Shown here: piece after piece, positions 52,290 to 60,995 of the stretch
Position numbering within the stretch: the first letter of the stretch is position 1
Layout: each line of letters begins with the position of its first letter
NCBI GenBank assembly: GCA_027486675.1
Contig: JAIXOQ010000030.1
Span: 1 to 64,000 of the forward strand
Direction: 5' to 3'
Source: Pseudomonadota bacterium
GTDB lineage: Bacteria; Bdellovibrionota; UBA1018; CAIMNF01
Length of the DNA: 64,000 bases
Translations under genes and position numbers: made by a program
The notes under the pieces: generated by a model
Seen by the model: only the letters and a program-made list of their open reading frames with translations
What the model was told of the DNA's origin: nothing
Databases searched by the model: none

Positions 52290-53419
52290 ACGACAAGCAA
52301 AGTGCGTTCTATGGGGAAACCTACGTGGTCACACACGTCGTCAAGCACCACCAATCGGGCGTGCGGCTGGATCAGTTTTTAAAAGAACGCTACAACCGAA
52401 GATCGCGTGAGGCTTTAAAGAGAGCCATCGATTCGGGCGCGATTCAAGTCGTGCGTCCGAACGATTCCGCTCATCATCCTCAAGGGAAATCCAAAGCGAG
52501 TCAGAAACTCCTCCACGGCGACCAGGTGCTCGTCACCTCGAGGCGAAAAACTGAACCCGAGGTGAACTTAAACTACAGTATTGTTTTTGAGGACGATTTT
52601 ATGGTGGTGATCAACAAACCACCGAAGCTGCCTGTGCATCCGGCAGGAAGATTTTTTTTTAATACACTCTTAGTCCATTTGCAAACAAACGGATTTGAAT
52701 TGGCGTTCAACTCAGAGCGCACTTTCTATCCCGTGCATCGGCTGGATAAAGAAACCAGCGGGATTATTATCTTTGCGAAAACCAAAGAGGCTGCAACCCT
52801 ACTCACCAATCAATTTAAGTTTAGGACCACAGAGAAACAGTATCTTGCAATCGTTCATGGGGAACCTAAAGATGACCGATTTTCGGTGAGTAAAAGTCTA
52901 GGAAAGAATCCAAGATCTAGGATTGGGCTTAAGATGTACCCGATGCCCACTTCAGAAGGCGGGCAAGAAGCACACACTGACTTTCAGGTTTTAGACCGTA
53001 GAAACGGCTTCGCAAAGCTTGCATGCTTTCCCCGCACCGGGAGACAGCATCAAATACGGGCTCATGCTGATCTTGCAGGATTTCCATTGGTCGGTGATAA
53101 GATTTACGGACTCAGTGATAATGACGTTCTCATTTTGCTCGGGGATGAGCCTGACGAAGAAATAGCGGACTCAGATTCCGATGCCTCCCTTTTTGATGCG
53201 GATGATAATCTGATTGAAGAACCCGGGAAGATTTTAGAACCCACAGCTCAAAAGACGCTGGAAAGCATCGAAGCGAGTTTGCCTTTGCCGCGCCATGCAC
53301 TGCATGCTGCTGGGATCAAGATCGAGCATCCAAAGACGAAAATCCTCATGACGTTTGAAGCGCCGTTGCCGGAAGACTTAAGTGATTTTTATGAAGGGCT
53401 TCTTCGGGCGAGTAAATGA
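52286..53419 (+). CDS. RluA/RluD-family pseudouridine synthase
   Basis: A 377-residue enzyme that isomerises uridine in rRNA or tRNA. The N-terminal S4 RNA-binding domain is GVRLDQFLKERYNRRSREAL. The catalytic motif is YPVHRLDKETSGIIIFAKTK, with the conserved Asp. The block RTGRQHQIRAHADLAGFPLV is also typical. An acidic insertion lies near residues 285-320 (DEPDEEIADSDSDASLFDAD), outside the core fold, which is unusual for the family. The start overlaps prkA's stop by 4 bp; the 3' end overlaps the convergent HAD gene by 31 bp. Confidence 0.9.
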   Translation: MNDKQSAFYGETYVVTHVVKHHQSGVRLDQFLKERYNRRSREALKRAIDSGAIQVVRPNDSAHHPQGKSKASQKLLHGDQVLVTSRRKTEPEVNLNYSIVFEDDFMVVINKPPKLPVHPAGRFFFNTLLVHLQTNGFELAFNSERTFYPVHRLDKETSGIIIFAKTKEAATLLTNQFKFRTTEKQYLAIVHGEPKDDRFSVSKSLGKNPRSRIGLKMYPMPTSEGGQEAHTDFQVLDRRNGFAKLACFPRTGRQHQIRAHADLAGFPLVGDKIYGLSDNDVLILLGDEPDEEIADSDSDASLFDADDNLIEEPGKILEPTAQKTLESIEASLPLPRHALHAAGIKIEHPKTKILMTFEAPLPEDLSDFYEGLLRASK

Positions 53420-54213
53420 GTGACAGCTTCAGAGAATCCTTCACCCGACTCTGCATGAGTGATCGCGCTCGGGAGCTTTTTGAGCCGGTGCAGAGATCGT
53501 TTGAGATTCGCGACACCGATCGACTTCTCGGTTGCAGCAAAAAGCGGCTCATCGTTTGGAGAATCTCCTAAGAATACGATCTCGTTCATTTTCAAATCTA
53601 TGTCGCAATGCACTTTGAGTTCGGCCATGGCACGTTTCATTCCATCACTTTTTGAGTATTGACCAAACCAAGCATTCACGTGAATCGAAGAAACCTTGGC
53701 GACTGCGCCATGCACTTCACAGAGACTGACCAGAGAATCGATCTTTTCTTCACTCCAGGGAGCGACATCTTCTGAGGTATCAATAGCGAGATCATACCAA
53801 CGGAAGTCCTGATCACTCGCTAAGGTTGCTTCCGAGAAAGACTGAAAGACTTTTTGCCTCAGAGTTAAAAGCTTTGCGCGTGCCTCTTCAGAAGCCTGCG
53901 GTTCTAAGGTGTGAATGGTCTTTAACTTCCCATCGACCATCATCATAGTGAAGGCGCCATTTTCCCCGACCACCGCATGCACCGGCCAAAAACGCGCGAT
54001 ATGATCACACCACCCTGCAGGACGACCCGTCACCGGAACTAAAATGAATCCTGCCTCAAAGAGTTTCCAGAGTGAGGCGAAAGCTTCGGATGTGATTTTC
54101 CCGTGGGTCGAAAACGTATCGTCGATATCAAAGAAAATGGCGCGGATAGGTGCCCACCAGGAATCCGGCAACTCTGAAATCAGAGGAAGTTTAGTGGAAA
54201 TAGGTAAACCCAC
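53389..54213 (-). CDS. HAD-superfamily hydrolase (type IIB-like)
   Basis: A protein of about 274 residues (287 if read from 54252). Motif I is RAIFFDIDDTFSTHGKI, motif II VPVTGRPAGWCDHIARFW, and motif IV is IVFLGDSPNDEPLFAATEKS. The cap region resembles sucrose-phosphate or mannosylglycerate phosphatases (HAVVGENGAFTMMMV). It hydrolyses a phosphate monoester of unknown identity. The frame opens at 54252 with TTG inside the preceding gene; GTG at 54213 is used here, though the true start is uncertain. It overlaps the upstream outer-membrane-like gene. Confidence 0.7.
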   Translation of the reverse strand: MGLPISTKLPLISELPDSWWAPIRAIFFDIDDTFSTHGKITSEAFASLWKLFEAGFILVPVTGRPAGWCDHIARFWPVHAVVGENGAFTMMMVDGKLKTIHTLEPQASEEARAKLLTLRQKVFQSFSEATLASDQDFRWYDLAIDTSEDVAPWSEEKIDSLVSLCEVHGAVAKVSSIHVNAWFGQYSKSDGMKRAMAELKVHCDIDLKMNEIVFLGDSPNDEPLFAATEKSIGVANLKRSLHRLKKLPSAITHAESGEGFSEAVTHLLARRSPS

Positions 54214-54781
54214 CTGAGAGTGAGGTTTCTTGACCCCTAAGATTGATCCCAAGCTCTACCGTATAACTCAGATTCGCATTCGCAAGGATATTGGTGCCGA
54301 TGTTCAAAGACGCGATCGTATCGTAGCGACCATCGGAAAAACCGAATCCGAAAGGGACTGCGATAAAAGGATCTACCCTGCCCTGCTGCGCCGATTCAAA
54401 GGACTTATGGATGTAAGGGAATGCTGTGATTTCGGCCCTGCCTGCACCTACGCGGCGGTTGATGTAAGCGGTTTGTCCCGCGATACCGATTCCGGGCTGG
54501 TTCGCTAGATCTGGAACAATGTCAAAAGTCATCGCACCGCTGACCCTAAAAGTCCGCTCGCCGCTGCCAGACCCCACTCCAATCTGAGCGTTCGATAGAG
54601 CATTGATCCCGTACGTGGCTTTTGCCATGCCGCCTAGCCCACTTCCGCCACTCAGCTGCAGTTCTGGCTCAAGCCCCAGGGCCCAGCGCTCTTGCTCCAC
54701 ATATTGGGTCAGATTAAACACTCCCGCTTGCGCGAAATGGCCAGAGAGTAGAAGAACAACAAATAGCAGAGAGAAATACAT
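54191..54781 (-). CDS. Exported outer-membrane-barrel-like protein
   Basis: A protein of about 196 residues. The signal peptide is MYFSLLFVVLLLSGHFAQAG. The mature sequence alternates polar and hydrophobic residues as in beta strands (LGLEPELQLSGGSGLGGMAK, FRVSGAMTFDIVPDLANQ, DTIASLNIGTNILANANLSY) and ends in an aromatic residue pair (FTYFH) typical of an outer-membrane sorting signal. ATG 54781 starts the signal peptide; a longer frame to 54817 is less likely. Function is unknown. Confidence 0.65.
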   Translation of the reverse strand: MYFSLLFVVLLLSGHFAQAGVFNLTQYVEQERWALGLEPELQLSGGSGLGGMAKATYGINALSNAQIGVGSGSGERTFRVSGAMTFDIVPDLANQPGIGIAGQTAYINRRVGAGRAEITAFPYIHKSFESAQQGRVDPFIAVPFGFGFSDGRYDTIASLNIGTNILANANLSYTVELGINLRGQETSLSGGFTYFH

Positions 54782-54831
54782 AGAACCAGGACACCACCGT
54801 GAGGTAACCCGTGTCAAATGGATCGCAGCAA

Positions 54832-54861
54832 TTGACAGGCCGATTAGGCGTTGAATAGAAT
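54832..54861 (+). promoter_or_regulatory. Promoter of tRNA-His
   Basis: TTGACA (54832-54837) and TAGAAT (54856-54861) are separated by 18 bp, about 30 bp before the mature tRNA 5' end. Confidence 0.65.
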
Positions 54862-54891
54862 CTGAGGACTTACGTTTTCACGTGTTTTTGT

Positions 54892-54968
54892 GGTGGCCAT
54901 AGCTCAGTTGGTAGAGCACAGGATTGTGATTCCTGGGGTCGCGGGTTCAAGCCCCGTTGGTCACCCCA
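54892..54968 (+). tRNA. tRNA-His (anticodon GTG)
   Basis: A complete cloverleaf: acceptor with the extra G at -1 paired to C73, D-arm AGCTCAGTTGGTAGAGC, anticodon loop ATTGTGATT, and T-arm GCGGGTTCAAGCCCCGT. The CCA end is encoded (54966-54968). It has its own promoter and terminator. Confidence 0.97.
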
Positions 54969-54977
54969 AATTTTTAA

Positions 54978-55023
54978 AAATACAAAAGGGTTGCTTCATT
55001 CATGAAGTGGCCCTTTTGTATTT
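54978..55023 (+). terminator. Terminator hairpin after tRNA-His
   Basis: A 13-bp perfect stem AAATACAAAAGGG/CCCTTTTGTATTT at 54978-54990 and 55011-55023 encloses a second hairpin (CTTCAT/ATGAAG). The 3' arm ends in T-rich sequence. The region 55024-55168 holds only a GGGTGCA/TGCACCC palindrome (55070-55084) and no recognised gene. Confidence 0.65.
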
Positions 55024-55168
55024 CTGGGATCTGCCGGCTGACCAATGGGGCTTGAAGCGAAAGTCGCGTGGGTGCAGTGCACCCCTTTCGAGCAGGATGC
55101 GAGAAAGAGCGATTTGATGGGAGCCGACGCAGCATTGGAGCTGGAGTCGACAATGCGTAGGCGGCTTC

Positions 55169-55666
55169 TTAGCAACCCCGCTCCGTCACCCCATTTTTTT
55201 CTATTTCAAGTAGCTTCTTTTTCACTTCAACCCCACCCGAATACCCGCCCAGGGATCCGCTAGACGCGATCACGCGATGACAGGGCACGATGATGCAAAT
55301 GGGATTCTTTCCATTTGCGCCACCAACGGCCCGCACTGCTTGGGGGTTCTTAATCCTGGACGCGACTTCTGCATATGAGCGCGTTTTACCGTATGGAATT
55401 TTTAAAAGCTCGCTCCACACACTCTCCTGAAATGGAGTCCCTCGAAAATCAAGAGCGACAGAAAACTCCTGGCGCTCCCCCGCCAAATACTCCGTTAGCT
55501 CACGGACGGCTTTTTTAAGCACCCTTTCCTCAGGCGCGCTCGCGATCAGGTCCTTCAATAGCGGAATCTCCGACTGCCTCTCCCCCAGGTGAACCCCTCG
55601 GATGCCCAGATCAGACGCCACCAGGTAAATAGGTCCCAAAACGGACTGCATCTTAAACTGCTTCAA
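55169..55666 (-). CDS. Methylated-DNA--protein-cysteine methyltransferase
   Basis: A 165-residue O6-alkylguanine-DNA alkyltransferase (Ogt/MGMT). The acceptor cysteine is in ICIIVPCHRVIASSGSLGGY, preceded by the helix-turn-helix recognition block KTRSYAEVASRIKNPQAVRA. It directly repairs O6-methylguanine by irreversible transfer to its own cysteine. An N-terminal ribonuclease-H-like domain is present, but there is no AdaA-type regulatory domain. Length is typical. Confidence 0.92.
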   Translation of the reverse strand: MKQFKMQSVLGPIYLVASDLGIRGVHLGERQSEIPLLKDLIASAPEERVLKKAVRELTEYLAGERQEFSVALDFRGTPFQESVWSELLKIPYGKTRSYAEVASRIKNPQAVRAVGGANGKNPICIIVPCHRVIASSGSLGGYSGGVEVKKKLLEIEKNGVTERGC

Positions 55667-55775
55667 GCGCTGCTCCCTCCTTGAAAAACTAAAAACGTCA
55701 TTGATTTACATCATCGACCCTATTGAGTATATTGCAGGAGTTCAACCAAGACATCAGCTTAGGAGATCTTCCCGT

Positions 55776-56228
55776 ATGAGCTTCCTTATTATTGCTCTCT
55801 TATCCCAAAGAACTTCCGTGTTCGCCCAAGAACGCACCGTTAAGTTCCAATGCGACGTGAATGTAGAAAACATTCAGTCTGTGAAGCTCACTGAAGAAGA
55901 GAACGGTTACGCCATGACCGTGGATTATTCGGATTTTGATACTGAAACGCTCGAAATCAAGGTTCCAGCGACTGAAACTCAGGTCTTGATTCCTACGGCA
56001 AATCCGAATCTCACTCTCGAGCTTCAGTGGACTCCTGCAAACGATTACACTCCACACGGGTGCGATGCTCAGCCTGGGGAGACCGGCTTTGAGGTGACCG
56101 CTGAGATCATCGATGCCACCCTTCCCCCGGTACAACCTGGCCTCTCCGATGAAGATCCATGTAAGACCTGGCGAAATTCGGCGGCCGGTGTTCCACCTCG
56201 GCGACTTCAGCTCAATTGTCGTCGGTAA
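55776..56228 (+). CDS. Exported protein of unknown function
   Basis: A protein of about 150 residues. The ATG at 55776 starts a probable signal peptide (MSFLIIALLSQRTSVFAQ); the longer frame from 55701 adds a charged leader that is unlikely to be translated. The mature domain is acidic and beta-rich (CDVNVENIQSVKLTEEENGY, ATETQVLIPTANPNLTLELQ) with paired cysteines. No family is recognised. The 3' end overlaps the convergent gene at 56212 by 17 bp. Confidence 0.5.
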   Translation: MSFLIIALLSQRTSVFAQERTVKFQCDVNVENIQSVKLTEEENGYAMTVDYSDFDTETLEIKVPATETQVLIPTANPNLTLELQWTPANDYTPHGCDAQPGETGFEVTAEIIDATLPPVQPGLSDEDPCKTWRNSAAGVPPRRLQLNCRR

Positions 56229-57297
56229 TTGACCGCCGCAGTACGACGGGGGCTAACTTCCCATTCATCACAGGAACAACGACCGGTTCCTTTTTTCTTT
56301 TTCTCTTATTCTCACTCTGTCCGTTCTCCTGCTCACCTGCTCGCACAATAACATGGAGTTGGGCTGGATTTTGCATTCCCCCAGAGAAGTCGAGAGCTTC
56401 AAAAACGAAGTCAACCGACACACGCATGAGTGGTTTCTGCGAATAAGAGCCCACACGATTCAAGCCCAGGAAGCGTCGAAAACTAATCCTAGAACCGTAG
56501 GGACGCTCTTCTGTCTCCTGAGTCAGAGTGGCAGTAGAAATCATCCCCCGATCTAGAGCCTCTTGAAAAGTCTGGGGAAGGATCAAGTAGTCATAAGACA
56601 AGAGCTCGAGTGGCACTGAAGGTGGGTTGGACAGGAACGCATCAGAAATCTGCTTTCTAAATTTTAAGAAGGATCTATCGCGATCCATGACGAACGAGAG
56701 AATCGCGCCACCGAACTCAGACGCCCCAAGACCGATGCCGACACCTGCAAGGAGTAACTCTGCGAGATTCAGATGATCTAAAGAACTCGAGGCAAATTCC
56801 TGCCATTCATGAACGGTAGCACCCAAAAAAACGGAAGCCCCAACGGATACTCCGATCACAAGCCCGGCAGTTCTTGCCCGACTATTTGACCGAAGAGGAT
56901 CTGCGGAGTCTTGGATGACGTCCCTGTACAATAGCGGCGCGCGACTTAGCTCTGAAAGGAAGTCTTCAATGCTATCTTGTCCGGTGAAACTATAAGCCAT
57001 GACACGCTCCGCTGGATCAGTCGGACTTAGGAACGCTTTCATACGCTCTCGGAAACGTTTTTGGCTTTTTTGTGAGAGACGAGCCCTCGGTAAGGTCCAG
57101 GTAAGCAAAGCACTGATTTGATGTTTAGTCTCAGCCAGATTTTTCTCTACAAGGTCGCTCGTTTGCATGCGAAGCCTGAGCCCCGACACAATGGCCGCAC
57201 AAACAAAACCTTTCTTCGGGGCTGAGAGTAGACTCGGCTTTTTGGCATGGCCTTCCATAGCTCCTTCGGCTTCAATACAGAATCCCCCGCCTAACAT
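56212..57297 (-). CDS. Protein with two hydrophobic segments, unknown function
   Basis: A 361-residue protein, with an uncertain N-terminal start. Hydrophobic stretches occur at residues about 145-162 (TAGLVIGVSVGASVFLGATV) and about 178-202 (ELLLAGVGIGLGASEFGGAI), so it is probably membrane-associated. The C-terminal part is a beta-rich domain (YGSRISFRRFLGLNRVGSYS, LMRVSVDFVFEALDFSGGMQ) followed by a basic stretch (NKRKRKKEPVVVPV). I recognise no family. Confidence 0.5.
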   Translation of the reverse strand: MLGGGFCIEAEGAMEGHAKKPSLLSAPKKGFVCAAIVSGLRLRMQTSDLVEKNLAETKHQISALLTWTLPRARLSQKSQKRFRERMKAFLSPTDPAERVMAYSFTGQDSIEDFLSELSRAPLLYRDVIQDSADPLRSNSRARTAGLVIGVSVGASVFLGATVHEWQEFASSSLDHLNLAELLLAGVGIGLGASEFGGAILSFVMDRDRSFLKFRKQISDAFLSNPPSVPLELLSYDYLILPQTFQEALDRGMISTATLTQETEERPYGSRISFRRFLGLNRVGSYSQKPLMRVSVDFVFEALDFSGGMQNPAQLHVIVRAGEQENGQSENKRKRKKEPVVVPVMNGKLAPVVLRRSITDDN

Positions 57298-57332
57298 TGC
57301 CCAGAGGGCAATCCCCCAAAGAAAAATAGGTC

Positions 57333-57809
57333 CTATCCCTCAAGCAAGCTGCGAAGCATCCAAGCTGTCTTTTCGTGAAGCTGGAGACGTTGAGTAAGTA
57401 GATCGACTGTTACTTCGTCGTGAGCGGCTTCAGCGATCGGAAAAATGCTGCGAGCTGTGCGCACCACGGACTCTTGGCCAGACACCAGTTTCTTAATCAT
57501 GTCGTGAGCTGCAGGTGTTGTGGGTTCTTCAGTAATCGTTGTCAGCTTTTCAAACTCTGCATAGGACCCAGGCGCACGAACCCCAAGAGCGCGGATCCGC
57601 TCAGCGATCACATCAACAGCAAGCGCGAGTTCCGTGTACTGCGTCTCAAACATCAGATGAAGTGTCTGAAACATTGGGCCAGTCACGTTCCAATGGTAGT
57701 TGTGTGTTTTCAGATAGAGCGTGTAGGTATCAGCCAGAAGGCGTGATAGTCCTGCAGCGACTTCTTCACGGGCTTTTGTTTCAATTCCAAGATCGGGTGT
57801 CATTTTCAT
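57333..57809 (-). CDS. dps: Dps family ferritin-like protein
   Basis: A protein of about 158 residues that forms a dodecameric ferroxidase shell and can bind DNA. The ferroxidase motif is [20 protein letters not shown] with the conserved His residues, followed by [20 protein letters not shown] carrying the Asp and Glu ligands. ATG 57809 follows GGGGAAC and fits the family; the longer frame to 57875 overlaps the divergent transporter. It oxidises and stores iron and protects against peroxide. Confidence 0.92.
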   Translation of the reverse strand: MKMTPDLGIETKAREEVAAGLSRLLADTYTLYLKTHNYHWNVTGPMFQTLHLMFETQYTELALAVDVIAERIRALGVRAPGSYAEFEKLTTITEEPTTPAAHDMIKKLVSGQESVVRTARSIFPIAEAAHDEVTVDLLTQRLQLHEKTAWMLRSLLEG

Positions 57810-57853
57810 AGAACAGTTCCCCTTTGGACGGGATTCTACACTAAAATAGGGAA

Positions 57854-58468
57854 ATGGGCGACTCCTGCTGTGCACCCGAAGCCTCAGATGTTGTTAAGTT
57901 AACACCCACCGACCGCATGGTGCTTGTGGTGGCTTTGGCACTTAACCTAGGTTGCTTTTGCATCGAGTTTGTCGGAGGAATTTTAGTGCATTCCTTGTCC
58001 CTCGGAGCCGATTCGATCGATATGCTCGGGGATGGAATGATCTACGCCCTCACTTTGACTGCTCTTCACAAAGATACGACGGCGGGTAAGACCATACTTC
58101 GACTGAAGACCGCAATCATGGGGGTCTCGGGTCTTGCCTTCCTTACCCAAGGACTCTTTCGTTTCTATTCACATCCACACATTCTTCCCGACAAGGACGC
58201 GATGACTCAGATCGGCCTCATTGCACTAGTCGCAAATTTAATCTGTACGATTCTTTTCCTTCGTTTTCGAAATGCTGACTTAAATCTCAAAAGTGCTTGG
58301 ATCTGCTCTCGAAATGACTCTATTTCGAACTTTGGAATCATTCTCGCAGCCTGGCTCGTCGGGAGAACGGGTTCAGCTTGGCCGGACCTTGTAACCGGAG
58401 TGCTTCTGGCAGGACTCGTTCTTTATTCCTCGTTTTCTTTGTTGAGAGAATCTGAACATCAGCACTGA
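57854..58468 (+). CDS. Cation-diffusion-facilitator-like protein, membrane domain only
   Basis: A 204-residue membrane protein with about five or six hydrophobic segments, resembling the transmembrane domain of CDF (ZitB/CzcD) zinc exporters: [20 protein letters not shown] and [20 protein letters not shown] correspond to the two DxxxD-type metal-binding helices. The cytoplasmic C-terminal dimerisation domain is absent. The N-terminal [10 protein letters not shown] has two adjacent cysteines that could bind metal. It lies 45 bp from dps, divergently, so a role in metal handling is plausible. Confidence 0.7.
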   Translation: MGDSCCAPEASDVVKLTPTDRMVLVVALALNLGCFCIEFVGGILVHSLSLGADSIDMLGDGMIYALTLTALHKDTTAGKTILRLKTAIMGVSGLAFLTQGLFRFYSHPHILPDKDAMTQIGLIALVANLICTILFLRFRNADLNLKSAWICSRNDSISNFGIILAAWLVGRTGSAWPDLVTGVLLAGLVLYSSFSLLRESEHQH

Positions 58469-58583
58469 TTCTTAGTCTTTTGTCACGCTGCACAAAGGAC
58501 TTTAGCCTTGCGCCGCGTCACGGTTTTAAGATTTTTTCACATCATTCCCCTCAACTCCGATCGCTTTCGCCCGATGAGAGTTT

Positions 58584-58715
58584 ATGAAAATTAAAAAATA
58601 CCTAACCGTACTCCTGTTCGCCCTGACGCTTGCAGCTACTCAGCAAGCGTGTTCGGATGCCGCAACGCCAGCGTCGTCTGATCCAACACTCACTGTTTCA
58701 GGAGCAGCGAGCTAA
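58584..58715 (+). CDS. Small lipoprotein, 43 residues
   Basis: A short frame encoding MKIKKYLTVLLFALTLAATQ then QACSDAATPASSDPTLTVSG and AAS. It has a classic lipoprotein signal peptide, a lipobox (TQQAC) and a 20-residue Ser/Ala/Pro-rich mature peptide. It ends 1 bp before the ATG of the next exported-protein gene, so the two are transcribed together. Its size and the tight spacing support it as a real gene; the function is unknown. Confidence 0.6.
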   Translation: MKIKKYLTVLLFALTLAATQQACSDAATPASSDPTLTVSGAAS

Positions 58716-58716
58716 T

Positions 58717-59352
58717 ATGAAAAAGTCATTGATCACAATGTTCGCTTTGACCGCAATGTCCGCCTTCAATGCAACCGCAGCAACGTCAGGAATCAATCCA
58801 GCATCCCTAAAACTTAAAATATATAAAGTAGCCGTTTCCACAGACCCGCTGTGTACAGGTCTTGTGACGATTTTTTCTAACGATAACCCGACTTACACAG
58901 ACTTCCTCGCTGCACCTACCTTAGGAAGTGGCAGTGTTCCCGCTGGGACTTACAATTGTGTAGCGATTGAATTCGCAAGCATTATCAAACCAACTCCAGC
59001 GGAAACTTCAACTGGAACCGGTTCTTGTATTCAAGGGACTGAGTTTGAACTCAATGTAGCCAACGGCACGAACTATAAACTCATTGACGGCACCACCGGC
59101 ACAGGCGGCGCTACTGAGACGCGTGTCGCAATGTGGCTCAGCACAGCTTCCACAGAAACCACCGGAACAAACGGACATAGCGCGTTCCTACCACCCACGT
59201 CGGTTGGTAGCGCCACTGAGGGGTTCTTACTGTCTTCACCCCTTGTGGTCTCTGGCACATCGTCAGGAACCTTCGTCGTGAACGGGAATGGAAAGATTGA
59301 AGAGAACGGCGCGTCATGCGAGTTTCTACCGCCGCTGTTTTCATTCCGTTAA
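58717..59352 (+). CDS. Exported Thr/Gly-rich protein, unknown function
   Basis: A 211-residue protein with a signal peptide (SLITMFALTAMSAFNATAA) and a beta-rich mature part resembling extracellular or surface proteins (SLKLKIYKVAVSTDPLCTGL, GSGSVPAGTYNCVAIEFAS, GSCIQGTEFELNVANGTNYK). Four cysteines probably form two disulfides. The start at 58717 directly follows the small lipoprotein gene. The frame extending back to 58630 is an artefact. No family is recognised. Confidence 0.55.
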   Translation: MKKSLITMFALTAMSAFNATAATSGINPASLKLKIYKVAVSTDPLCTGLVTIFSNDNPTYTDFLAAPTLGSGSVPAGTYNCVAIEFASIIKPTPAETSTGTGSCIQGTEFELNVANGTNYKLIDGTTGTGGATETRVAMWLSTASTETTGTNGHSAFLPPTSVGSATEGFLLSSPLVVSGTSSGTFVVNGNGKIEENGASCEFLPPLFSFR

Positions 59353-59375
59353 AAACAAGTCTTCAAAAATAAATC

Positions 59376-59412
59376 ATCAGGCGGTCTACAAATTGTGGGC
59401 CGCCTGATTCGT
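59376..59412. terminator. Bidirectional terminator hairpin
   Basis: A 9-bp stem ATCAGGCGG/CCGCCTGAT at 59376-59384 and 59400-59408, followed by TCGTTTT. It lies between two convergent genes. Confidence 0.6.
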
Positions 59413-59413
59413 T

Positions 59414-59863
59414 TTAGGGACCAGGTGCTGGAGGGGGCGGCGGCGCCTTGTAGGAGAAGTTATTTCGCTGCCAGAGAGCGAGCTCATTCTCATGGTGGTA
59501 GATGTCCTCAATGCGCGCCGCGTGTTGATTTGCCTCTACAACGATGGTTCGCTGTGAAATCACCGCAAGAACATTTTCACCACTCTGGATTTGCTTCATA
59601 TATGAAACAACAAGGTCTTGGTTTTTGTTGACCGGGGTCATCTCCCCAAAAATTCGAATAATAAATGCAGGATTGCTTTTTCCCTCCCACCAGCTGTGGA
59701 TGGTCACGTCAAAGCACGAAGAGCCTGAGACATCAAAGACTGCCCGATGAACTTCCTTACTCCTAGACCAGCCATAAATGTCTTCGACCACAAGCGTGAG
59801 CTCACTCGCGCTCACAGTTTGAGTAGCAAAAAAGAAGACCACGAAACTTAGAATGTTCCCCAT
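59414..59863 (-). CDS. Exported protein of unknown function
   Basis: A protein of about 149 residues. The signal peptide begins at residue 1 of the shorter frame (MGNILSFVVFFFATQTVSAS); the ATG at 59863 is preferred over the one at 59890. The mature part is beta-rich (ELTLVVEDIYGWSRSKEVHR, AVISQRTIVVEANQHAARIE) and ends in a proline-rich tail. One cysteine remains in SGSSCFDV. No family is recognised. Confidence 0.5.
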   Translation of the reverse strand: MGNILSFVVFFFATQTVSASELTLVVEDIYGWSRSKEVHRAVFDVSGSSCFDVTIHSWWEGKSNPAFIIRIFGEMTPVNKNQDLVVSYMKQIQSGENVLAVISQRTIVVEANQHAARIEDIYHHENELALWQRNNFSYKAPPPPPAPGP

Positions 59864-59975
59864 CAATCCCACCGGATGAAACTGACTCAATTGGCATTAC
59901 TTTTCCAGTAGTTTCTTAAGGGAAAAGGGATTTGTACCTTAAGCCTGCTCTTCAGGGGTAGCGTGAGCCTCACAC

Positions 59976-60761
59976 ATGCTCGAAAAAATCCTAGTTCAAT
60001 TAGCCATTATAGCATTGATCCAAGTCCCCGCCTCAGTGGGGCAACAGGCCTATGCCTCAGCACCTCCAGTCGCAGACCCTGAACTGGTGCGACTCCAACA
60101 ATACAAGCCCATCTACGCCATTGCAGGGAGGCCAGACACGAAAATCCAACTCAGCTTTAAGGTGCAGATCATGAAAGAACTTGGGCTTTATTTTGGTTAC
60201 ACCCAGCTCATGCTGTGGGACGTCCTGAAACCATCGGCTCCAATCCGAGACATTAACTATAACCCCGATCTTTTTTATAGAATCCTCTTCGAGAAGAACT
60301 CCCCAGAGTGGATAGATATCGGCCTGTTTGAGCACGAATCGAACGGCCGCGATGGCACTGCATCTAGATCCTGGAACCGCGCTTCATTGCGGTACCACTC
60401 GGCTACCCACTTGGATGAAACGACGCAGGTGATTTGGTCCCTAAAAGCTTGGATGCCTTACGGTTACAATGATTCAAACGTGGACATACTTCGCTACCGC
60501 GGGCTTTGGGAATTCACCTGCAGTTTGACCGATTTCTTGGGGCCGTTCTTTGGACCCAATGAACTGTCTCTGCGTTTTTACCCGGGCGGCACTTACTACA
60601 CCAATCCGCTCAAAGGCGGGCAGGAACTGACCTTAAGGGCGAAAACCAACTACCGCTCCCTGGCCCCAAGTGTGGTTTTCCAAGTGTTCCACGGGTATGG
60701 CGAAAACATGCTCGACTACCGCGAGGACCGATTTGGCTTAAGAGCTGGATTTGGATTCTAA
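59976..60761 (+). CDS. pldA: Outer-membrane phospholipase A
   Basis: A 261-residue exported beta-barrel enzyme that hydrolyses outer-leaflet phospholipids. The catalytic motif is IGLFEHESNGRDGTASRSWN, containing the active His and Ser, with Asn in the nearby SWNR. The signal peptide is VQLAIIALIQVPASVGQQAY. The chain ends GLRAGFGF, with the C-terminal aromatic residue expected for Bam sorting. It is somewhat shorter than the E. coli enzyme (289). The barrel is probably dimeric and Ca2+-dependent by analogy. Confidence 0.9.
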   Translation: MLEKILVQLAIIALIQVPASVGQQAYASAPPVADPELVRLQQYKPIYAIAGRPDTKIQLSFKVQIMKELGLYFGYTQLMLWDVLKPSAPIRDINYNPDLFYRILFEKNSPEWIDIGLFEHESNGRDGTASRSWNRASLRYHSATHLDETTQVIWSLKAWMPYGYNDSNVDILRYRGLWEFTCSLTDFLGPFFGPNELSLRFYPGGTYYTNPLKGGQELTLRAKTNYRSLAPSVVFQVFHGYGENMLDYREDRFGLRAGFGF

Positions 60762-60812
60762 AAAAGTCATCTAGGCACAAAAGGCGTGTGAGAGGCAAAC
60801 TACCCCACAGCA

Positions 60813-60995
60813 ATGCAACCTCTGATTGAAATCATAGAATATGGCACTCGTTCCTACTTAGATGCCGTTGCACTCCGAGAGGCCGTCCGCAGTGCCCTTC
60901 TTCTTGGCTTTAGGCGCCAAAGTGATCCAGAAGAATCAAACTGGCGTTGCGGGTACCGTATCCTTCATGGAAAAGATTTTGGAACCTACGCTTAA
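60813..60995 (+). pseudogene. Possible N-terminal remnant of a GNAT acetyltransferase
   Basis: The first 30 residues (MQPLIEIIEYGTRSYLDAVA, LREAVRSALL) resemble the N-terminus of GNAT proteins, which typically read YGTxEYxxxxxLRxxVLRxPLG. The sequence then loses similarity and ends after 60 residues. It overlaps the 5' end of the molybdenum-carrier-like gene. This is a weak assignment. Confidence 0.25.

Noticed and set aside
54890-55117. Open frame of 75 codons
   Set aside because: It reads through the tRNA-His gene and its terminator, so it is not a protein gene.
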